DNA of 64,000 nt from Azospirillum sp. TSH100. Lineage in GTDB: Bacteria; Pseudomonadota; Alphaproteobacteria; Azospirillales; Azospirillaceae. This document shows, in pieces, positions 1-9,403 of the stretch. A program made the position numbers and the translations under genes. Under the pieces are notes generated by a model, which worked only from the letters and a program-made list of their open reading frames with translations, made no database searches and had not been told where the DNA came from. The first letter of the stretch is position 1. Every line of letters starts with the position of its first letter. Location of the stretch: NCBI RefSeq assembly GCF_004923295.1, contig NZ_CP039635.1:82501-146500 (forward strand), given 5' to 3'.

Positions 1-1617
1 CGCATCCCGGCAGTGCTGGGATATCTCGTTGCGGGGGCGATGCTTGGTCCGCACACGCCGGGGCCGGTGGTTGATCTGGCGGTGCCGCAGGTCCTGTCGG
101 AGTTCGGCGTCGTCTTTCTGCTGTTCGCCATCGGGCTGGAACTGCCGGTCTCGCGCCTGCGCGCGATGAGGCATTACATCTTCGGGCTGGGGCTGATGCA
201 GGTCGGGCTGACCAGTGCGGCCATCGGCCTCGCCGCATGGTGGCTCGGCCTGTCGCCGGAAGCGGCGCTGATCGTCGGCGGCATGCTGGCCTTCTCCTCC
301 ACCGCCACGGTGCTGAAGCTGCTGGTCGAGCGCGGGGAGACGGTCGCACGTTTCGGCCGGATTTCCGTCGCGGTTCTGATCTTCCAGGATCTGGCGGTGG
401 TACCGTTGCTGACCCTGCTGCCGCTGCTGGCCGATCCCGACGCCAGCATTCCGCTGGCGCTGACGCTCGCCGCGGTGAAGGCGGTGGCGGCGATCCTGGG
501 CATCATGCTGCTCGGCCGCTTCGTCGTGCGGCCGGCTTACCGCTTCATCGCGTCCGCCGGCAATCCCGAGCTGTTCACCGCCACCAACCTGTTCGTCGTC
601 CTGGCTGTCGGCTGGCTGACGGCCGAGGCTGGCATGTCGATGGCGCTGGGTGCCTTTCTGGCCGGCATGCTACTGGCCGATACCGCCTATCGCCATCAGG
701 TAGAGGCCGACATCGAGCCTTTCCGCGGCCTGCTGCTCGGCCTGTTCTTCATGACGGTCGGTATGTCGCTCGACCTGCCAGCAATGGCGGCGGAAGCCCG
801 GACCATCGCGGCACTGACAGCTGCGCTTCTGGTCGGCAAAAGCCTGTTGCTGTTCCTGCTCTGCCGGCTGTCAGGATTGGGGTTTGCGACCTCGCTACGC
901 ATCGGACTGCTGCTGTCTCAGGGCGGCGAGTTCGCCTTCGTCCTGATCGGCAAGGCGGTCGGGCTGTCGGTGCTGGACGGCCACACCGGCCTGCTGCTGT
1001 CCTCGTCGGTGGCGCTCAGCATGGCGGTGACGCCGGCCATCGGCGCGCTCGCGCAACGTACTGCGCAACTGATCGAAGCGCGGATGGGCGCCGAGGCCTT
1101 CGGCATCGAGACAAGCGATTTGAAGAGCCATGTGCTGATCTGCGGCTATGGCCGTGTCGGCAAGGCAGTCGCCAAGCTGCTGACCGAGCACAACATCGCC
1201 TATGTGGCCCTGGATTTGGAGCCACGGCGCATCGCCGCGGCCCGCCATGACGGGCTTCCGGTCTATTACGGCGACGCCAGCCAGGGCACGGTGCTGCGTG
1301 CCGCCGGGATCGAACGGGCGCGGGCCGCCGTCATCACGCTGAACCGGCCGGACGCCGCCCACAGGGCCGTCGAGGCGATCCATGCGACGGCGCCGACGCT
1401 GCCGATCATCGCCCGAGCCCATGATCTGGGGCAAAGCGCCGCCCTGGCGAGTGCCGGCGCCAGCGCCATAGTGCCGGAAACCATGGAGGCCAGCCTGCAA
1501 CTGGCCGGCCTTGTCCTGCGCAGCGCCGGGGTCGAGGCCGCGGCGGTGGACCTCAGCCTGAAGGCCCACCGCGACGGCAACTACCGGACGCTCGCTGACC
1601 AGCAATCGTCAAACTGA
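1..1617 (+). CDS. CPA2-type monovalent cation/H+ antiporter with RCK (TrkA-N) domain, 5' truncated
   Basis: Inner-membrane KefB/YbaL-like antiporter that exchanges K+ or Na+ for protons. The reading frame is open from the first base and opens with the RIPAVLGYLVAGAMLGP motif of the family's first transmembrane hairpin, so only a short N-terminal piece is missing; the GTG at 13 is internal, not a start. About eleven hydrophobic segments follow, then a cytosolic Rossmann domain beginning HVLICGYGRVGKAVAKLL (nucleotide-binding GxGxxG) near codon 376. The usual downstream TrkA-C domain is absent. The gene ends 6 bp from the convergent cysA, so they are not co-transcribed. KefB, KefC and YbaL cannot be separated from sequence alone; no KefF/KefG-type ancillary protein lies on this side. 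Confidence 0.88.
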   Translation, partial: RIPAVLGYLVAGAMLGPHTPGPVVDLAVPQVLSEFGVVFLLFAIGLELPVSRLRAMRHYIFGLGLMQVGLTSAAIGLAAWWLGLSPEAALIVGGMLAFSSTATVLKLLVERGETVARFGRISVAVLIFQDLAVVPLLTLLPLLADPDASIPLALTLAAVKAVAAILGIMLLGRFVVRPAYRFIASAGNPELFTATNLFVVLAVGWLTAEAGMSMALGAFLAGMLLADTAYRHQVEADIEPFRGLLLGLFFMTVGMSLDLPAMAAEARTIAALTAALLVGKSLLLFLLCRLSGLGFATSLRIGLLLSQGGEFAFVLIGKAVGLSVLDGHTGLLLSSSVALSMAVTPAIGALAQRTAQLIEARMGAEAFGIETSDLKSHVLICGYGRVGKAVAKLLTEHNIAYVALDLEPRRIAAARHDGLPVYYGDASQGTVLRAAGIERARAAVITLNRPDAAHRAVEAIHATAPTLPIIARAHDLGQSAALASAGASAIVPETMEASLQLAGLVLRSAGVEAAAVDLSLKAHRDGNYRTLADQQSSN

Positions 1618-1623
1618 CGAGGA

Positions 1624-2661
1624 TCAGCGGGCGAACACCCGCGCCCGGTCGATGTGAATGGCGCAGCGGTCACCGGCGGCGATGCCGAGCGTGGCGAGGC
1701 GTTCGCGATCCATCTCGGCCTCCAGGGTCAGGCCGGCGAGGTCGATGTCGATCCGAGCGTCCGGCCCGACGACATGGATGCCGGAGATGCGTGCCGGACC
1801 GGCCGAGGCCGGGGTCACGCCGAGGTCGTGCGGCCTGACATAGGCGACCGCCGGCCCCTGCACGCCGCCCTGGGTCGGGATCGCCAGGGCGCCGTCGCCG
1901 ACGCGGGCGATGCCCCCCTCCACCGTGCAGTCGAAACGGTTCACCTGACCTAGGAATTCATAGACGAAGGCGGAGGCCGGATGGTCGTAGACCTCAGCCG
2001 GGGTGCCGATCTGCTCGATCCGCCCCTGGTTCATCACCACGACGCGGTCGGCCAGTTCCAGCGCCTCCTCCTGGTCGTGGGTGACGAAGACCGAGGTGAT
2101 GTGGATGTCGTCATGCAGCTTGCGCAGCCAGCGCCGCAGCTCCTTGCGGACCTTGGCGTCGAGCGCGCCGAAGGGCTCGTCTAGCAGAAGCACCTTCGGC
2201 TCGATCGCCAGGGCGCGGGCCAGCGCCACGCGCTGCCTCTGGCCGCCCGACAACTGCGCCGGATAGCGGCCGGCGAAGGGCGAGAGCTGCACCAGTTCGA
2301 GCAGCTCGGTCACCCGCCGCTTGATCTCAGCGGCGCCGGGACGCTCGCCGCGCGGCCGAACCTTCAGGCCGAAGGCGACGTTGTCGAACACCGTCATGTG
2401 GCGGAACAGGGCGTAATGCTGGAAGACGAAGCCGACCTGCCGGTCGCGCGGCTTCAGCCCCAGCGCCTCCTCCCCATTCAACAGCAGGCCGCCGCCATCG
2501 GGGCTTTCCAGCCCGGCCATAATTCGCAGCAGCGTGGTCTTGCCCGAGCCGGAGGGGCCGAGCAGGGCCAGAAGCTCCCCCGACTTCACCTCCAGATCGA
2601 CGGAATCGAGGGCGGTGAAATCGTTGAAGCGCTTGGTGATGCCTGAAACCTGGATCGCCAT
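1624..2661 (-). CDS. cysA: Sulfate/thiosulfate ABC transporter ATP-binding protein CysA
   Basis: ATPase of the sulfate/thiosulfate importer, on the cytoplasmic face. Of 345 residues, Walker [10 protein letters not shown] sits at about 35-43, the signature LSGGQRQRV at 137-145 and Walker B LLLDEP at 158-163, with the H-loop in [12 protein letters not shown]-terminal TOBE-like region follows (after about residue 240). It is the last gene of sbp-cysT-cysW-cysA, 31 bp after cysW. The operon context and the CysA-like [15 protein letters not shown] stretch separate it from spermidine or maltose ATPases. Confidence 0.94.
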   Translation of the reverse strand: MAIQVSGITKRFNDFTALDSVDLEVKSGELLALLGPSGSGKTTLLRIMAGLESPDGGGLLLNGEEALGLKPRDRQVGFVFQHYALFRHMTVFDNVAFGLKVRPRGERPGAAEIKRRVTELLELVQLSPFAGRYPAQLSGGQRQRVALARALAIEPKVLLLDEPFGALDAKVRKELRRWLRKLHDDIHITSVFVTHDQEEALELADRVVVMNQGRIEQIGTPAEVYDHPASAFVYEFLGQVNRFDCTVEGGIARVGDGALAIPTQGGVQGPAVAYVRPHDLGVTPASAGPARISGIHVVGPDARIDIDLAGLTLEAEMDRERLATLGIAAGDRCAIHIDRARVFAR

Positions 2662-2692
2662 TGGTCCCGTTTTCCTCTCCAGAGCCCGGCGA

Positions 2693-3580
2693 TCAGTGCC
2701 GGGACGCCGCCAGCTCGTCCCCGAAGCGCCACTCCAGCGCGGTCTTCACGACCAGCGTGACCAGGGCCAGCATGGCCAGGAGCGAGGCGACCGCGAAGGC
2801 GGCGACGAAATTGTATTCGTTGTAGAGAATCTCGACATGCAGCGGCATCGTGTTGGTCTCGCCCCGGATATGGCCGGAGACGACCGACACGGCGCCGAAC
2901 TCGCCCATCGCGCGGGCATTGCACAGCAGCACGCCGTAGAGCAGGCCCCATTTGATGTTGGGAATGGTGACCCGCCAGAAGGTCTGCCAGCCGGACGCGC
3001 CCAGCACCAACGCCGCCTCCTCCTCGTCGGAGCCCTGTTCCTGCATCAGCGGGATCAGCTCGCGCGCCACGAAGGGAAAGGTGACGAAGATGGTGGCGAG
3101 CACCAGACCCGGCACCGCGAAGATGATCTGCACGCCCATGTCGCGCAGGTATGTGCCGAACAATCCGTTCATGCCGAACAGCAGCACGTAGATCAGGCCG
3201 GAGATCACCGGCGACACCGAGAACGGCAGGTCGATCAGCGTGATGAGCAGGTTCTTGCCGCGGAAATCGAACTTGGCGACGCACCAGGAGGCGGCGACGC
3301 CGAACAGCAGGTTGGCCGGCACCGAAATGGCGGCGACGATCAGCGTCAGCTCGATCGCGGCCACCGCGTCGGGTTCGGTCAGCGCCGCCCAATAGGCGCC
3401 GAAGCCGCGGCGCAGCGCCTCGGCGAACACCGCCACCAGGGGGAGAAGCAGGAACAGCGCCAGGAACAGCAGGGCTCCACCGATCAGGAGGATGCGCACC
3501 CAGGCCGGTTCGGTCAGGGCCGACCGGGTCGGCGCAACCGCGACGGAGGCCGAGGCGGTCAAGCTGGTATCAGCGGGCAT
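2693..3580 (-). CDS. cysW: Sulfate ABC transporter permease CysW
   Basis: One of the two inner-membrane subunits forming the sulfate/thiosulfate channel. The 295-residue protein has six predicted hydrophobic segments and the permease EAA loop [20 protein letters not shown] (about residues 195-215), the contact site for CysA. The motif [16 protein letters not shown] is typical of CysW rather than CysT. The ATG at 3580 lies inside the end of cysT (11-bp overlap), indicating translational coupling. Confidence 0.94.
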   Translation of the reverse strand: MPADTSLTASASVAVAPTRSALTEPAWVRILLIGGALLFLALFLLLPLVAVFAEALRRGFGAYWAALTEPDAVAAIELTLIVAAISVPANLLFGVAASWCVAKFDFRGKNLLITLIDLPFSVSPVISGLIYVLLFGMNGLFGTYLRDMGVQIIFAVPGLVLATIFVTFPFVARELIPLMQEQGSDEEEAALVLGASGWQTFWRVTIPNIKWGLLYGVLLCNARAMGEFGAVSVVSGHIRGETNTMPLHVEILYNEYNFVAAFAVASLLAMLALVTLVVKTALEWRFGDELAASRH

Positions 3581-4472
3581 GGCGCGACCTCATCCACTGC
3601 TGAAGGAGGTTGAGGATGAGGAGCATGACGAAGGACACCGCCAGCATGGCCGTGCCGACCGCGGCAGCGCCGGCATAGTCGTACTGTTCCAGCTTGATGA
3701 CGATCAGCAGCGGCAGGATCTCCGTCAGGCCGGGCATGTTGCCGGCGATGAAGATGACAGAGCCGTATTCGCCGACGCCGCGGGCGAAGGACAGGGCAAA
3801 GCCGGTGACCAAGGCCGGCAGGATCGCCGGCAGGATGACGCTGCCGAAGGTCTGGAGACGCGAGGCGCCCAGCGATGCAGCGGCCTCCTCCTCCTCGCGC
3901 GGCAGATCCTGAAGAATCGGCTGCACGGTGCGGACGACGAAGGGGAGGCCGATGAAGGTCAGCGCGATGGCGATGCCGAGCGGCGTGAAGGCGACCTTTA
4001 TGCCGAACAGCTCGCCCAGCGGCTTGCCGAGCCAGCCGTTGGGTGCATAGAGCGCGCTGAGCGCGATGCCGGCCACCGCGGTGGGCAGGGCGAAGGGCAG
4101 ATCGACCAGCGCATCGACCAGCCGCTTGCCGGGAAAGTCGTAGCGGACCAGCACCCAAGCGACCAGGAAGCCGAACAGCGCGTTGGTCAGCGCGGCGGCG
4201 AAGGACAGCCCGAAGCTGACCTCGAAGGCGGCGAGCACCCGGGGCGTCGTCACCGCCGACCAGAAACCGCTCCAGCCGAGGCCGCTGGACCTGACGATCA
4301 GGGCCGCCAGCGGGATCAGCACGATGCAGCCGAGATAGCTGAGCGTGAAGCCCAGCGTCAGCCCGAAGCCGGGGAGGACGCTGGGCTTCCGGAAGAGGGG
4401 AACGGAGGCGCGGACCGTCACCGCGCCCCCCTTTCCTGCCAGAGCGCTGTCGCTGTCGGCAGCGGCGACCAT
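3570..4472 (-). CDS. cysT: Sulfate ABC transporter permease CysT (CysU)
   Basis: Partner permease of CysW. The 300-residue protein has six hydrophobic segments and the conserved [20 protein letters not shown] stretch and EAA loop [20 protein letters not shown] of CysT proteins. It starts at the ATG at 4472, 3 bp after the sulfate-binding protein gene, and runs 11 bp into cysW. A second open frame of similar length on the same strand has arginine-rich composition with no family signature and is a shadow. Confidence 0.94.
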   Translation of the reverse strand: MVAAADSDSALAGKGGAVTVRASVPLFRKPSVLPGFGLTLGFTLSYLGCIVLIPLAALIVRSSGLGWSGFWSAVTTPRVLAAFEVSFGLSFAAALTNALFGFLVAWVLVRYDFPGKRLVDALVDLPFALPTAVAGIALSALYAPNGWLGKPLGELFGIKVAFTPLGIAIALTFIGLPFVVRTVQPILQDLPREEEEAAASLGASRLQTFGSVILPAILPALVTGFALSFARGVGEYGSVIFIAGNMPGLTEILPLLIVIKLEQYDYAGAAAVGTAMLAVSFVMLLILNLLQQWMRSRHAR

Positions 4473-4475
4473 GGG

Positions 4476-5483
4476 TCAACGCCCCTTCTGGAAGATCTGG
4501 TCGAAGACACCACCGTCCGAGAAGTGCTTCTCCTGTGCGGCACGCCAGCCCCCGAATTGGTCGATGGTGACCAGCTTAACATCGGCGAAGCGTCCCGCAT
4601 ACTGGCTCGCCAGTTCCGGATTGCGCGGGCGGTAGAAGTTCTTGGCGGCGATCTCCTGTCCTTCGCGGGTGTAGAGGAACTGGAGATAAGCCTCCGCCAC
4701 CTTGCGGGTTCCCTTGCGGTCGACGACCTTGTCGACGACGGCGACCGGCGGTTCGGCCAGGATCGACAGGCTGGGCGTCACGATCTCGAACTTGTCGGCG
4801 CCGAATTCCTGCAGCGACAGGTAGGCCTCGTTCTCCCAGGCCAGCAGGACGTCGCCGATCCCGCGCTGGGTGAAGGTCACGGTGGCGCCGCGGGCGCCGC
4901 TGTCGAGAACCGGGACGTTCTTCAACAGCTGCGACACGAATTCCTTGGCCTTGGTCTCGTCGCCGCCGTTGGCCTGCTGGGCATAGGCCCAGGCGGCCAG
5001 ATAGTTCCAGCGGGCGCCGCCCGAGGTCTTCGGGTTCGGGGTGATGACCTCAACGCCCGGCTTCACCAGATCGTTCCAGTCCTTGATCCCCTTCGGATTG
5101 CCCTTCTTCACCAGAAACACGATGGTGGAGGTGTAGGGCGAGCTGTTGTTCGGCAGGCGGCCCTGCCAGTCCTTCGGCAGTAGGCCGGCATCGGCAATGG
5201 CGTCGATGTCATAGCCCAGCGCCAGGGTCACGATGTCGGCATCCAGCCCGTCGATCACCGATCGCGCCTGCTTGCCGGAGCCGCCGTGCGACTGGCGCAC
5301 AGTCAGGGCACGGCCGGTTTCGGATTCCCACTTCTTGGCAAACGCCTTGTTGAACTCAACATAGAATTCCCGGGTGGGGTCGTAGGACACGTTCAACAGC
5401 GCGTCCTTGGAATCGGCGGCGGCCACGCCCAGCCAGGCCAGCGTCAGGCCGGCGGCGAGAAGGGTCAGGCGACGAAGCGACAT
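4476..5483 (-). CDS. sbp: Periplasmic sulfate-binding protein
   Basis: Captures sulfate or thiosulfate in the periplasm for CysTWA. The start is placed at the ATG at 5483 because it has a good ribosome site (AGGAGA, about 9 bases upstream) and a classical signal peptide, [20 protein letters not shown] followed by AAADS; an upstream in-frame start would put 49 polar residues before the signal. The mature protein begins [20 protein letters not shown], and [20 protein letters not shown] is the anion-binding signature of the Sbp/CysP family. Total 335 residues, the family's normal size. It heads the operon and its promoter must lie between 5484 and 5807. Sbp versus CysP substrate preference is not decidable here. 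Confidence 0.93.
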   Translation of the reverse strand: MSLRRLTLLAAGLTLAWLGVAAADSKDALLNVSYDPTREFYVEFNKAFAKKWESETGRALTVRQSHGGSGKQARSVIDGLDADIVTLALGYDIDAIADAGLLPKDWQGRLPNNSSPYTSTIVFLVKKGNPKGIKDWNDLVKPGVEVITPNPKTSGGARWNYLAAWAYAQQANGGDETKAKEFVSQLLKNVPVLDSGARGATVTFTQRGIGDVLLAWENEAYLSLQEFGADKFEIVTPSLSILAEPPVAVVDKVVDRKGTRKVAEAYLQFLYTREGQEIAAKNFYRPRNPELASQYAGRFADVKLVTIDQFGGWRAAQEKHFSDGGVFDQIFQKGR

Positions 5484-5807
5484 GTCAGGGGTCTCCTTCG
5501 GTGGCTCCTGAATTGCACGGATTTTTTTCGTGATACCCGCGCCAACTTTTCTATTTCTTGTGTAGAGTTTGCCCATTGGCGGTGCGCTTGGGAAGTGGTT
5601 TTTTCGCCGATTACCGCGAGAATTTCGCAAAAGCCGATCAACCCATTGGTCGTAAAGCGGAAAATGTTCTCTGAATGCCGGCGCTCCCTATGACCAGGTG
5701 TATGTCGCCGAGCTTGGGCCGAAGGGGGGAGCCTGATCGGAGCCGGCAACTTTACCGGCTTCGCTCTGTTGATTACCGACAGATCGACACTGTCAGGAGC
5801 GAACGCA
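5484..5807. promoter_or_regulatory. Divergent intergenic region, sulfate operon / microprotein operon
   Basis: 324 bp between two divergent genes, clearly richer in A+T than its surroundings around 5515-5650 with several T or A runs. It must hold the promoter of the sulfate operon (minus) and probably that of the 5808 operon (plus). I see no convincing sigma-70 pair or operator that I could name; the only clear signals are the ribosome sites next to each start. Confidence 0.5.
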
Positions 5808-5948
5808 ATGGCTGGCCCTTTCTGGAAACCGGGCACCGAACTCCCCAAAGCCGGCACGTCGCGTGGCATGGGACGCCCCGCCATGTGGAGCATTCTGGGC
5901 ATCTTCGCGGTTCTGGCCCTGCTGCTGCTGTTCTTCCCGACCTGGTGA
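5808..5948 (+). CDS. 46-residue single-pass membrane microprotein
   Basis: Short gene with a strong ribosome site (CAGGAG, 7 bases before the ATG). The product has a polar, glycine- and proline-rich N-terminus (MAGPFWKPGTELPKAG), then one hydrophobic helix from about residue 27 (MWSILGIFAVLALLLLFFP) to the end, TW. The stop is only 15 bp before the phosphoribosyltransferase/kinase fusion gene, so the two are probably one transcript. Function unknown: the shape suits a small membrane partner or anchor. Hydrophobic codon bias and the ribosome site support it as real; homologues would settle it. Confidence 0.6.
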   Translation: MAGPFWKPGTELPKAGTSRGMGRPAMWSILGIFAVLALLLLFFPTW

Positions 5949-5963
5949 CGGCGGTCGGCGGCG

Positions 5964-7718
5964 ATGCTGGTCTATGGTGACCAGGAGGTTTCCGAGGATC
6001 CCCGACGCCGCATCGACCGGCTGAGGCGTGGTTTTGCCGATGCCGACCCTGCCGCGACTGGTCCGGAGCGGCACGGCGCCCTGGTGATGCTGTTCATCGA
6101 AGCGTCCGAACTGGCGCAGGGGCTGGCCGATCGCGAGTTTTACAGCGCCGGCATGGATGACCGCACGGCTTTGCAGGATGCCGGCATGAACGTGGTGATG
6201 GCGCTTGCCCGGCACGTGGCGGTTTCCTGGCGATCAGCCGGAACATCGGACGGCTTGCCTGATGCTGTGGAATTCCTCGATGCCTTGGAGGGGCTGTCCG
6301 CCCTGCCCTTGCCCGAATCGGTGGTCATGCGCCGGGCGGAAGGCCATGCCTTCTACAGCCTCTATCCCGAAGCGTATCTGGAGGCGGCAGCGCGGCTACC
6401 GCCGCGCTTCGCCAAATCGCCAGTGATGATCGGCCTGCGCAGCATCGGCTCCGGACTGGCGGCGATGGCGGCGGTGGCGCTGAACGCGCCAGCGCCGGTC
6501 AGCTTGCGGCCGGTCGGGCATCCGTTCCAGCGGGAAATCCGGGTATCGGAGCGGCTCAGCCGCATGCTGCTCGCCGATCCGCAGGCAACCTATGTGATCG
6601 TGGACGAGGGGCCGGGGCTGTCGGGCAGTTCCTTCGGCACCGTAGCCGACTGGCTTGAGGACAACGGGGTGTCGTCAGACCACATCGCCTTCCTGCCCGG
6701 CCATGATGGCGAACTTGGCCCGCAAGCCTCCGACCGGCACCGGCGGCGCTGGGCGGACGCGGTGCGCCCGGTGGTCGGCTTCGACGAACTGTTCCGGTCC
6801 GGCGAGCGGCCGTTTCCACCGTTGGAGCGCTGGTTTGCAGACATACCCGGGCCACCGTCCGCTCCGCTGGAGGATTTGTCAGGTGGGAGATGGCGGCGGC
6901 TGTGCGGTGCGGGCGGTGGGCTGCCGGCCAATCCGCAGCAGGAGCGCCGCAAATTCCTGCTGCGCTCCGGCACCGGATCATGGCTGCTGAAATTCGCCGG
7001 GTTGGGTCGCATTGGAGTGAACGCTCTGCACCGGGCGCGCGTCCTGCATGCCGCCGGCTTCACCACGGAGCCGCTCGCCCTGCGCCATGGCATCATCGCG
7101 GAACGCTGGCTGGACGGAGGACAGGCAATGACGCAGGTGACGCCCGACGCCGTGGATCGGCTTGCCCATTATCTGGCTTTCCGCGCACGAAGCTTTCCGG
7201 CACAGCCGGGGTCGGGCGCCACCCTGCCCGACCTGCTGACCATGGCGCGCACCAACATTGGCGAGGCGCTGGGGGAGAAAGCGACGAGGGTGCTGGATGG
7301 CTGGACGGCTGACCAACTGGCCGACTTGGAAGCGGATATGCACCGGGTCGTCACCGACAACCGGCTGCACCGCTGGGAATGGCTGCGGCTTCCCGACGGG
7401 CGCCTTATGAAGACCGATGCGCTGGACCATGCCGCCGCCCATGACCTGATCGGCTGCCAGGACATCGCCTGGGACGTGGCCGGCGGAATTGTGGAGTTCG
7501 ACCTGACGGATGAATGGGCGGAGATGCTGTACCGGGCGGTCGAGGAGGCGGCGCCATTCGACCGCCGGCTGCTGGCCTTCTGCCTGCCGTGCTACATCGC
7601 GTTCCAGATCGGCTATTGGACCTTCGCCGCCGGCAGCGATTCCTCGGCAGCCCGCGAACGCCGCCGATACGAGGCGCACTGGAAACGGTGGTGGCCGGTG
7701 GAAGCCGGCACGGGTTGA
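5964..7718 (+). CDS. Phosphoribosyltransferase-like and kinase-like fusion protein, function unknown
   Basis: 584 residues in three parts. Residues about 1-125 are helical with no recognised family. Residues about 150-275 look like a type I phosphoribosyltransferase: IGLRSIGSGLAAMAAVAL and SLRPVGHPFQREI, then YVIVDEGPGLSGSSF, which matches the PRPP-binding loop (hydrophobic strand, acidic pair region, G-x-S/G-S). Residues about 310-584 resemble the aminoglycoside-phosphotransferase/protein-kinase fold: FLLRSGTGSWLLKFAGLG (N-lobe), a catalytic-loop-like TDNRLHRWEWL and CQDIAWDVAGGIVEF, which fits the D-x-A-W-D metal-binding strand of that fold. No signal peptide. It probably shares a transcript with the membrane microprotein 15 bp upstream. 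The reaction is unknown; a nucleotide- or sugar-phosphate-type product is an inference from the two folds. Confidence 0.6.
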   Translation: MLVYGDQEVSEDPRRRIDRLRRGFADADPAATGPERHGALVMLFIEASELAQGLADREFYSAGMDDRTALQDAGMNVVMALARHVAVSWRSAGTSDGLPDAVEFLDALEGLSALPLPESVVMRRAEGHAFYSLYPEAYLEAAARLPPRFAKSPVMIGLRSIGSGLAAMAAVALNAPAPVSLRPVGHPFQREIRVSERLSRMLLADPQATYVIVDEGPGLSGSSFGTVADWLEDNGVSSDHIAFLPGHDGELGPQASDRHRRRWADAVRPVVGFDELFRSGERPFPPLERWFADIPGPPSAPLEDLSGGRWRRLCGAGGGLPANPQQERRKFLLRSGTGSWLLKFAGLGRIGVNALHRARVLHAAGFTTEPLALRHGIIAERWLDGGQAMTQVTPDAVDRLAHYLAFRARSFPAQPGSGATLPDLLTMARTNIGEALGEKATRVLDGWTADQLADLEADMHRVVTDNRLHRWEWLRLPDGRLMKTDALDHAAAHDLIGCQDIAWDVAGGIVEFDLTDEWAEMLYRAVEEAAPFDRRLLAFCLPCYIAFQIGYWTFAAGSDSSAARERRRYEAHWKRWWPVEAGTG

Positions 7719-7840
7719 TCGATTGACAGCCGACGGGATCGCTCCTATCGGTTGATGCGGATGCTGGCCCAGTCCCGCCCCGTCGAGGCGCCGCCGGCGG
7801 TCACTACACCAAGCCGGCGCCAAACCGGACCGTTCGAACC

Positions 7841-9400
7841 ATGCAAGCCTCCGACTTACACGCCACTGTGCTGACCGACCTGATTGACCGGCTGCTGGGT
7901 CCGGCCGGAACAGGAGAGGCGCTGAGGGCGATTTCGGACGGCTGCGAAACCGCAAGGACGGCCGGGCTGGGGCAGGATGCGGCAGCGATGGCGCGGTTGG
8001 ACGGTGTGACCGCCGGCCTGGACCCCATCCTGCGGGAATCGGCGCTGGCCTACGTGTCCGGCGATCTGCGCCGCTATCTGCACATCCTTGACATGCTGGA
8101 CAATGTGCTGGACCTGGCGCCGCTGGATGGAATCAACCAGATCTACTGGTCGATGCAACGCCAGCTGTTCCTGATGCGCATGGACATGGGCTCCGTGCCC
8201 GATTTCGTCGTCGAACGCCTGTTCCCCTTCTATGAGCGGTTCCTGCGGCAGATGGCGGCGCGGCTTGGACTGGCGCCGGTCGGGAGAAAGGCGGGACAGC
8301 CCGACACAGGACGGGTAGTGATCGTCACCAACCAGTTCCTGTCGGCCGAACACCAGCCGTCGCGCGACCTGCTGCTGCTGGCGGTGCGGCTCCAGCGCGA
8401 TCTTGGCCGGACGGTGCTGGTGCTGAACACCAACATGATGCCGGACCGCTATTACAGCCCCTTCGTTCCCCCCTTCGCCGCCGCGGTCGAAGACAGGCTG
8501 TCGGGAGAGCAGACGATCCGCTGCGGCGGCGAGCGCATCCGCATGCTGTCCTCCACAGCACCCGGCGTCACCGCCGACAAGCTGTCCGGCTTCCTGTCGG
8601 CGGTGGCGGCGTTCGACCCCGATCTGGTGATCGCCTTCGGTGGTTCGGTGATCGTCGCCGATCTGCTGGAAAGCGCGCATCCGGTGATGTGCGTTCCCAC
8701 CACCAGCGGGCAGATCATCTCGCTCGCCGACATCGTTCTGGATTTCGGCGGCCACGCACCGCCGGCGGGGAATGGGCGGCTGGCGCGGTCCTGGCGCCCC
8801 TCGCGCTTCGGGCTGTCGCTACGCCGCACCGGCGAGACGGCGACACGGGCGGAGTTCGCCTTGCAGGAAGCCGAATTCGTCTGCGTCGTCGTCGGCAACC
8901 GCCTGGACGCGGAGACCGATGGGGCGTTCCTGTGCCTGCTGGGTCGGATTCTGGACGCGATCCCGCAGGCGCTGGTGCTGTTCGCCGGCGGGGTGGAGAG
9001 CCTGCCCGGCCGGCTGGCCACCGACCGCCATGCCGGACGGCTGCGCAGCCTGGGCCATGTCGACCGCATGGAAGCGCTGATGTCGGTCTGCGATCTGTTC
9101 GTGAACCCACGCCGAACCGGCGGTGGGGCGGGAGCGGCACAGGCGATGGCCGGCGGCGTGCCGGTGCTGTCCTTCGACGGCGGCGACGTCGCCAGCGTGG
9201 CCGGCCCGTCCTTCCTGGTTGCCGATGAGGCGGCCTTCGTCGCGCGCGCCGTCGCCCTGGCGGATGACCCCACCCTGCTGGCCGACGCCCGGCAGGAGGC
9301 CCGCGACCGCATCGCGACGGTGGAGCGGGAAGGCGCCGACAACGGCCAACTCTTCGCCTATATGGCCGAGGCGGCCAGCTTGTTCGCCAAGCGGAGGTAG
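7841..9400 (+). CDS. GT-B fold glycosyltransferase (group 1-like)
   Basis: 519 residues. The N-terminal third is helical and unassigned. From about residue 155 there is a GT-B pattern: RVVIVTNQFLSAEHQPSRDL, then FDPDLVIAFGGSVIVADLL and MCVPTTSGQIISLADIVL in the acceptor half. The C-terminal half reads FVCVVVGNRLDAETDGAFLC, LRSLGHVDRMEALMSVCDLF and NPRRTGGGAGAAQAMAGGVP, where the last stretch is the nucleotide-sugar end of family 4-type enzymes (normally E-x7-E-A; here the first acid is missing). Likely a cytosolic sugar transferase, donor unknown. 122 bp follow the previous gene; the next gene starts 3 bp after its stop. Confidence 0.7.
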   Translation: MQASDLHATVLTDLIDRLLGPAGTGEALRAISDGCETARTAGLGQDAAAMARLDGVTAGLDPILRESALAYVSGDLRRYLHILDMLDNVLDLAPLDGINQIYWSMQRQLFLMRMDMGSVPDFVVERLFPFYERFLRQMAARLGLAPVGRKAGQPDTGRVVIVTNQFLSAEHQPSRDLLLLAVRLQRDLGRTVLVLNTNMMPDRYYSPFVPPFAAAVEDRLSGEQTIRCGGERIRMLSSTAPGVTADKLSGFLSAVAAFDPDLVIAFGGSVIVADLLESAHPVMCVPTTSGQIISLADIVLDFGGHAPPAGNGRLARSWRPSRFGLSLRRTGETATRAEFALQEAEFVCVVVGNRLDAETDGAFLCLLGRILDAIPQALVLFAGGVESLPGRLATDRHAGRLRSLGHVDRMEALMSVCDLFVNPRRTGGGAGAAQAMAGGVPVLSFDGGDVASVAGPSFLVADEAAFVARAVALADDPTLLADARQEARDRIATVEREGADNGQLFAYMAEAASLFAKRR

Positions 9401-9403
9401 AGC

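Noticed and set aside
3492..5183. Plus-strand open frame of over 560 codons opposite cysT and sbp
   Set aside because: Repetitive, Glu/Gln/Arg-rich translation and no ribosome site; the minus-strand sulfate genes are certain.
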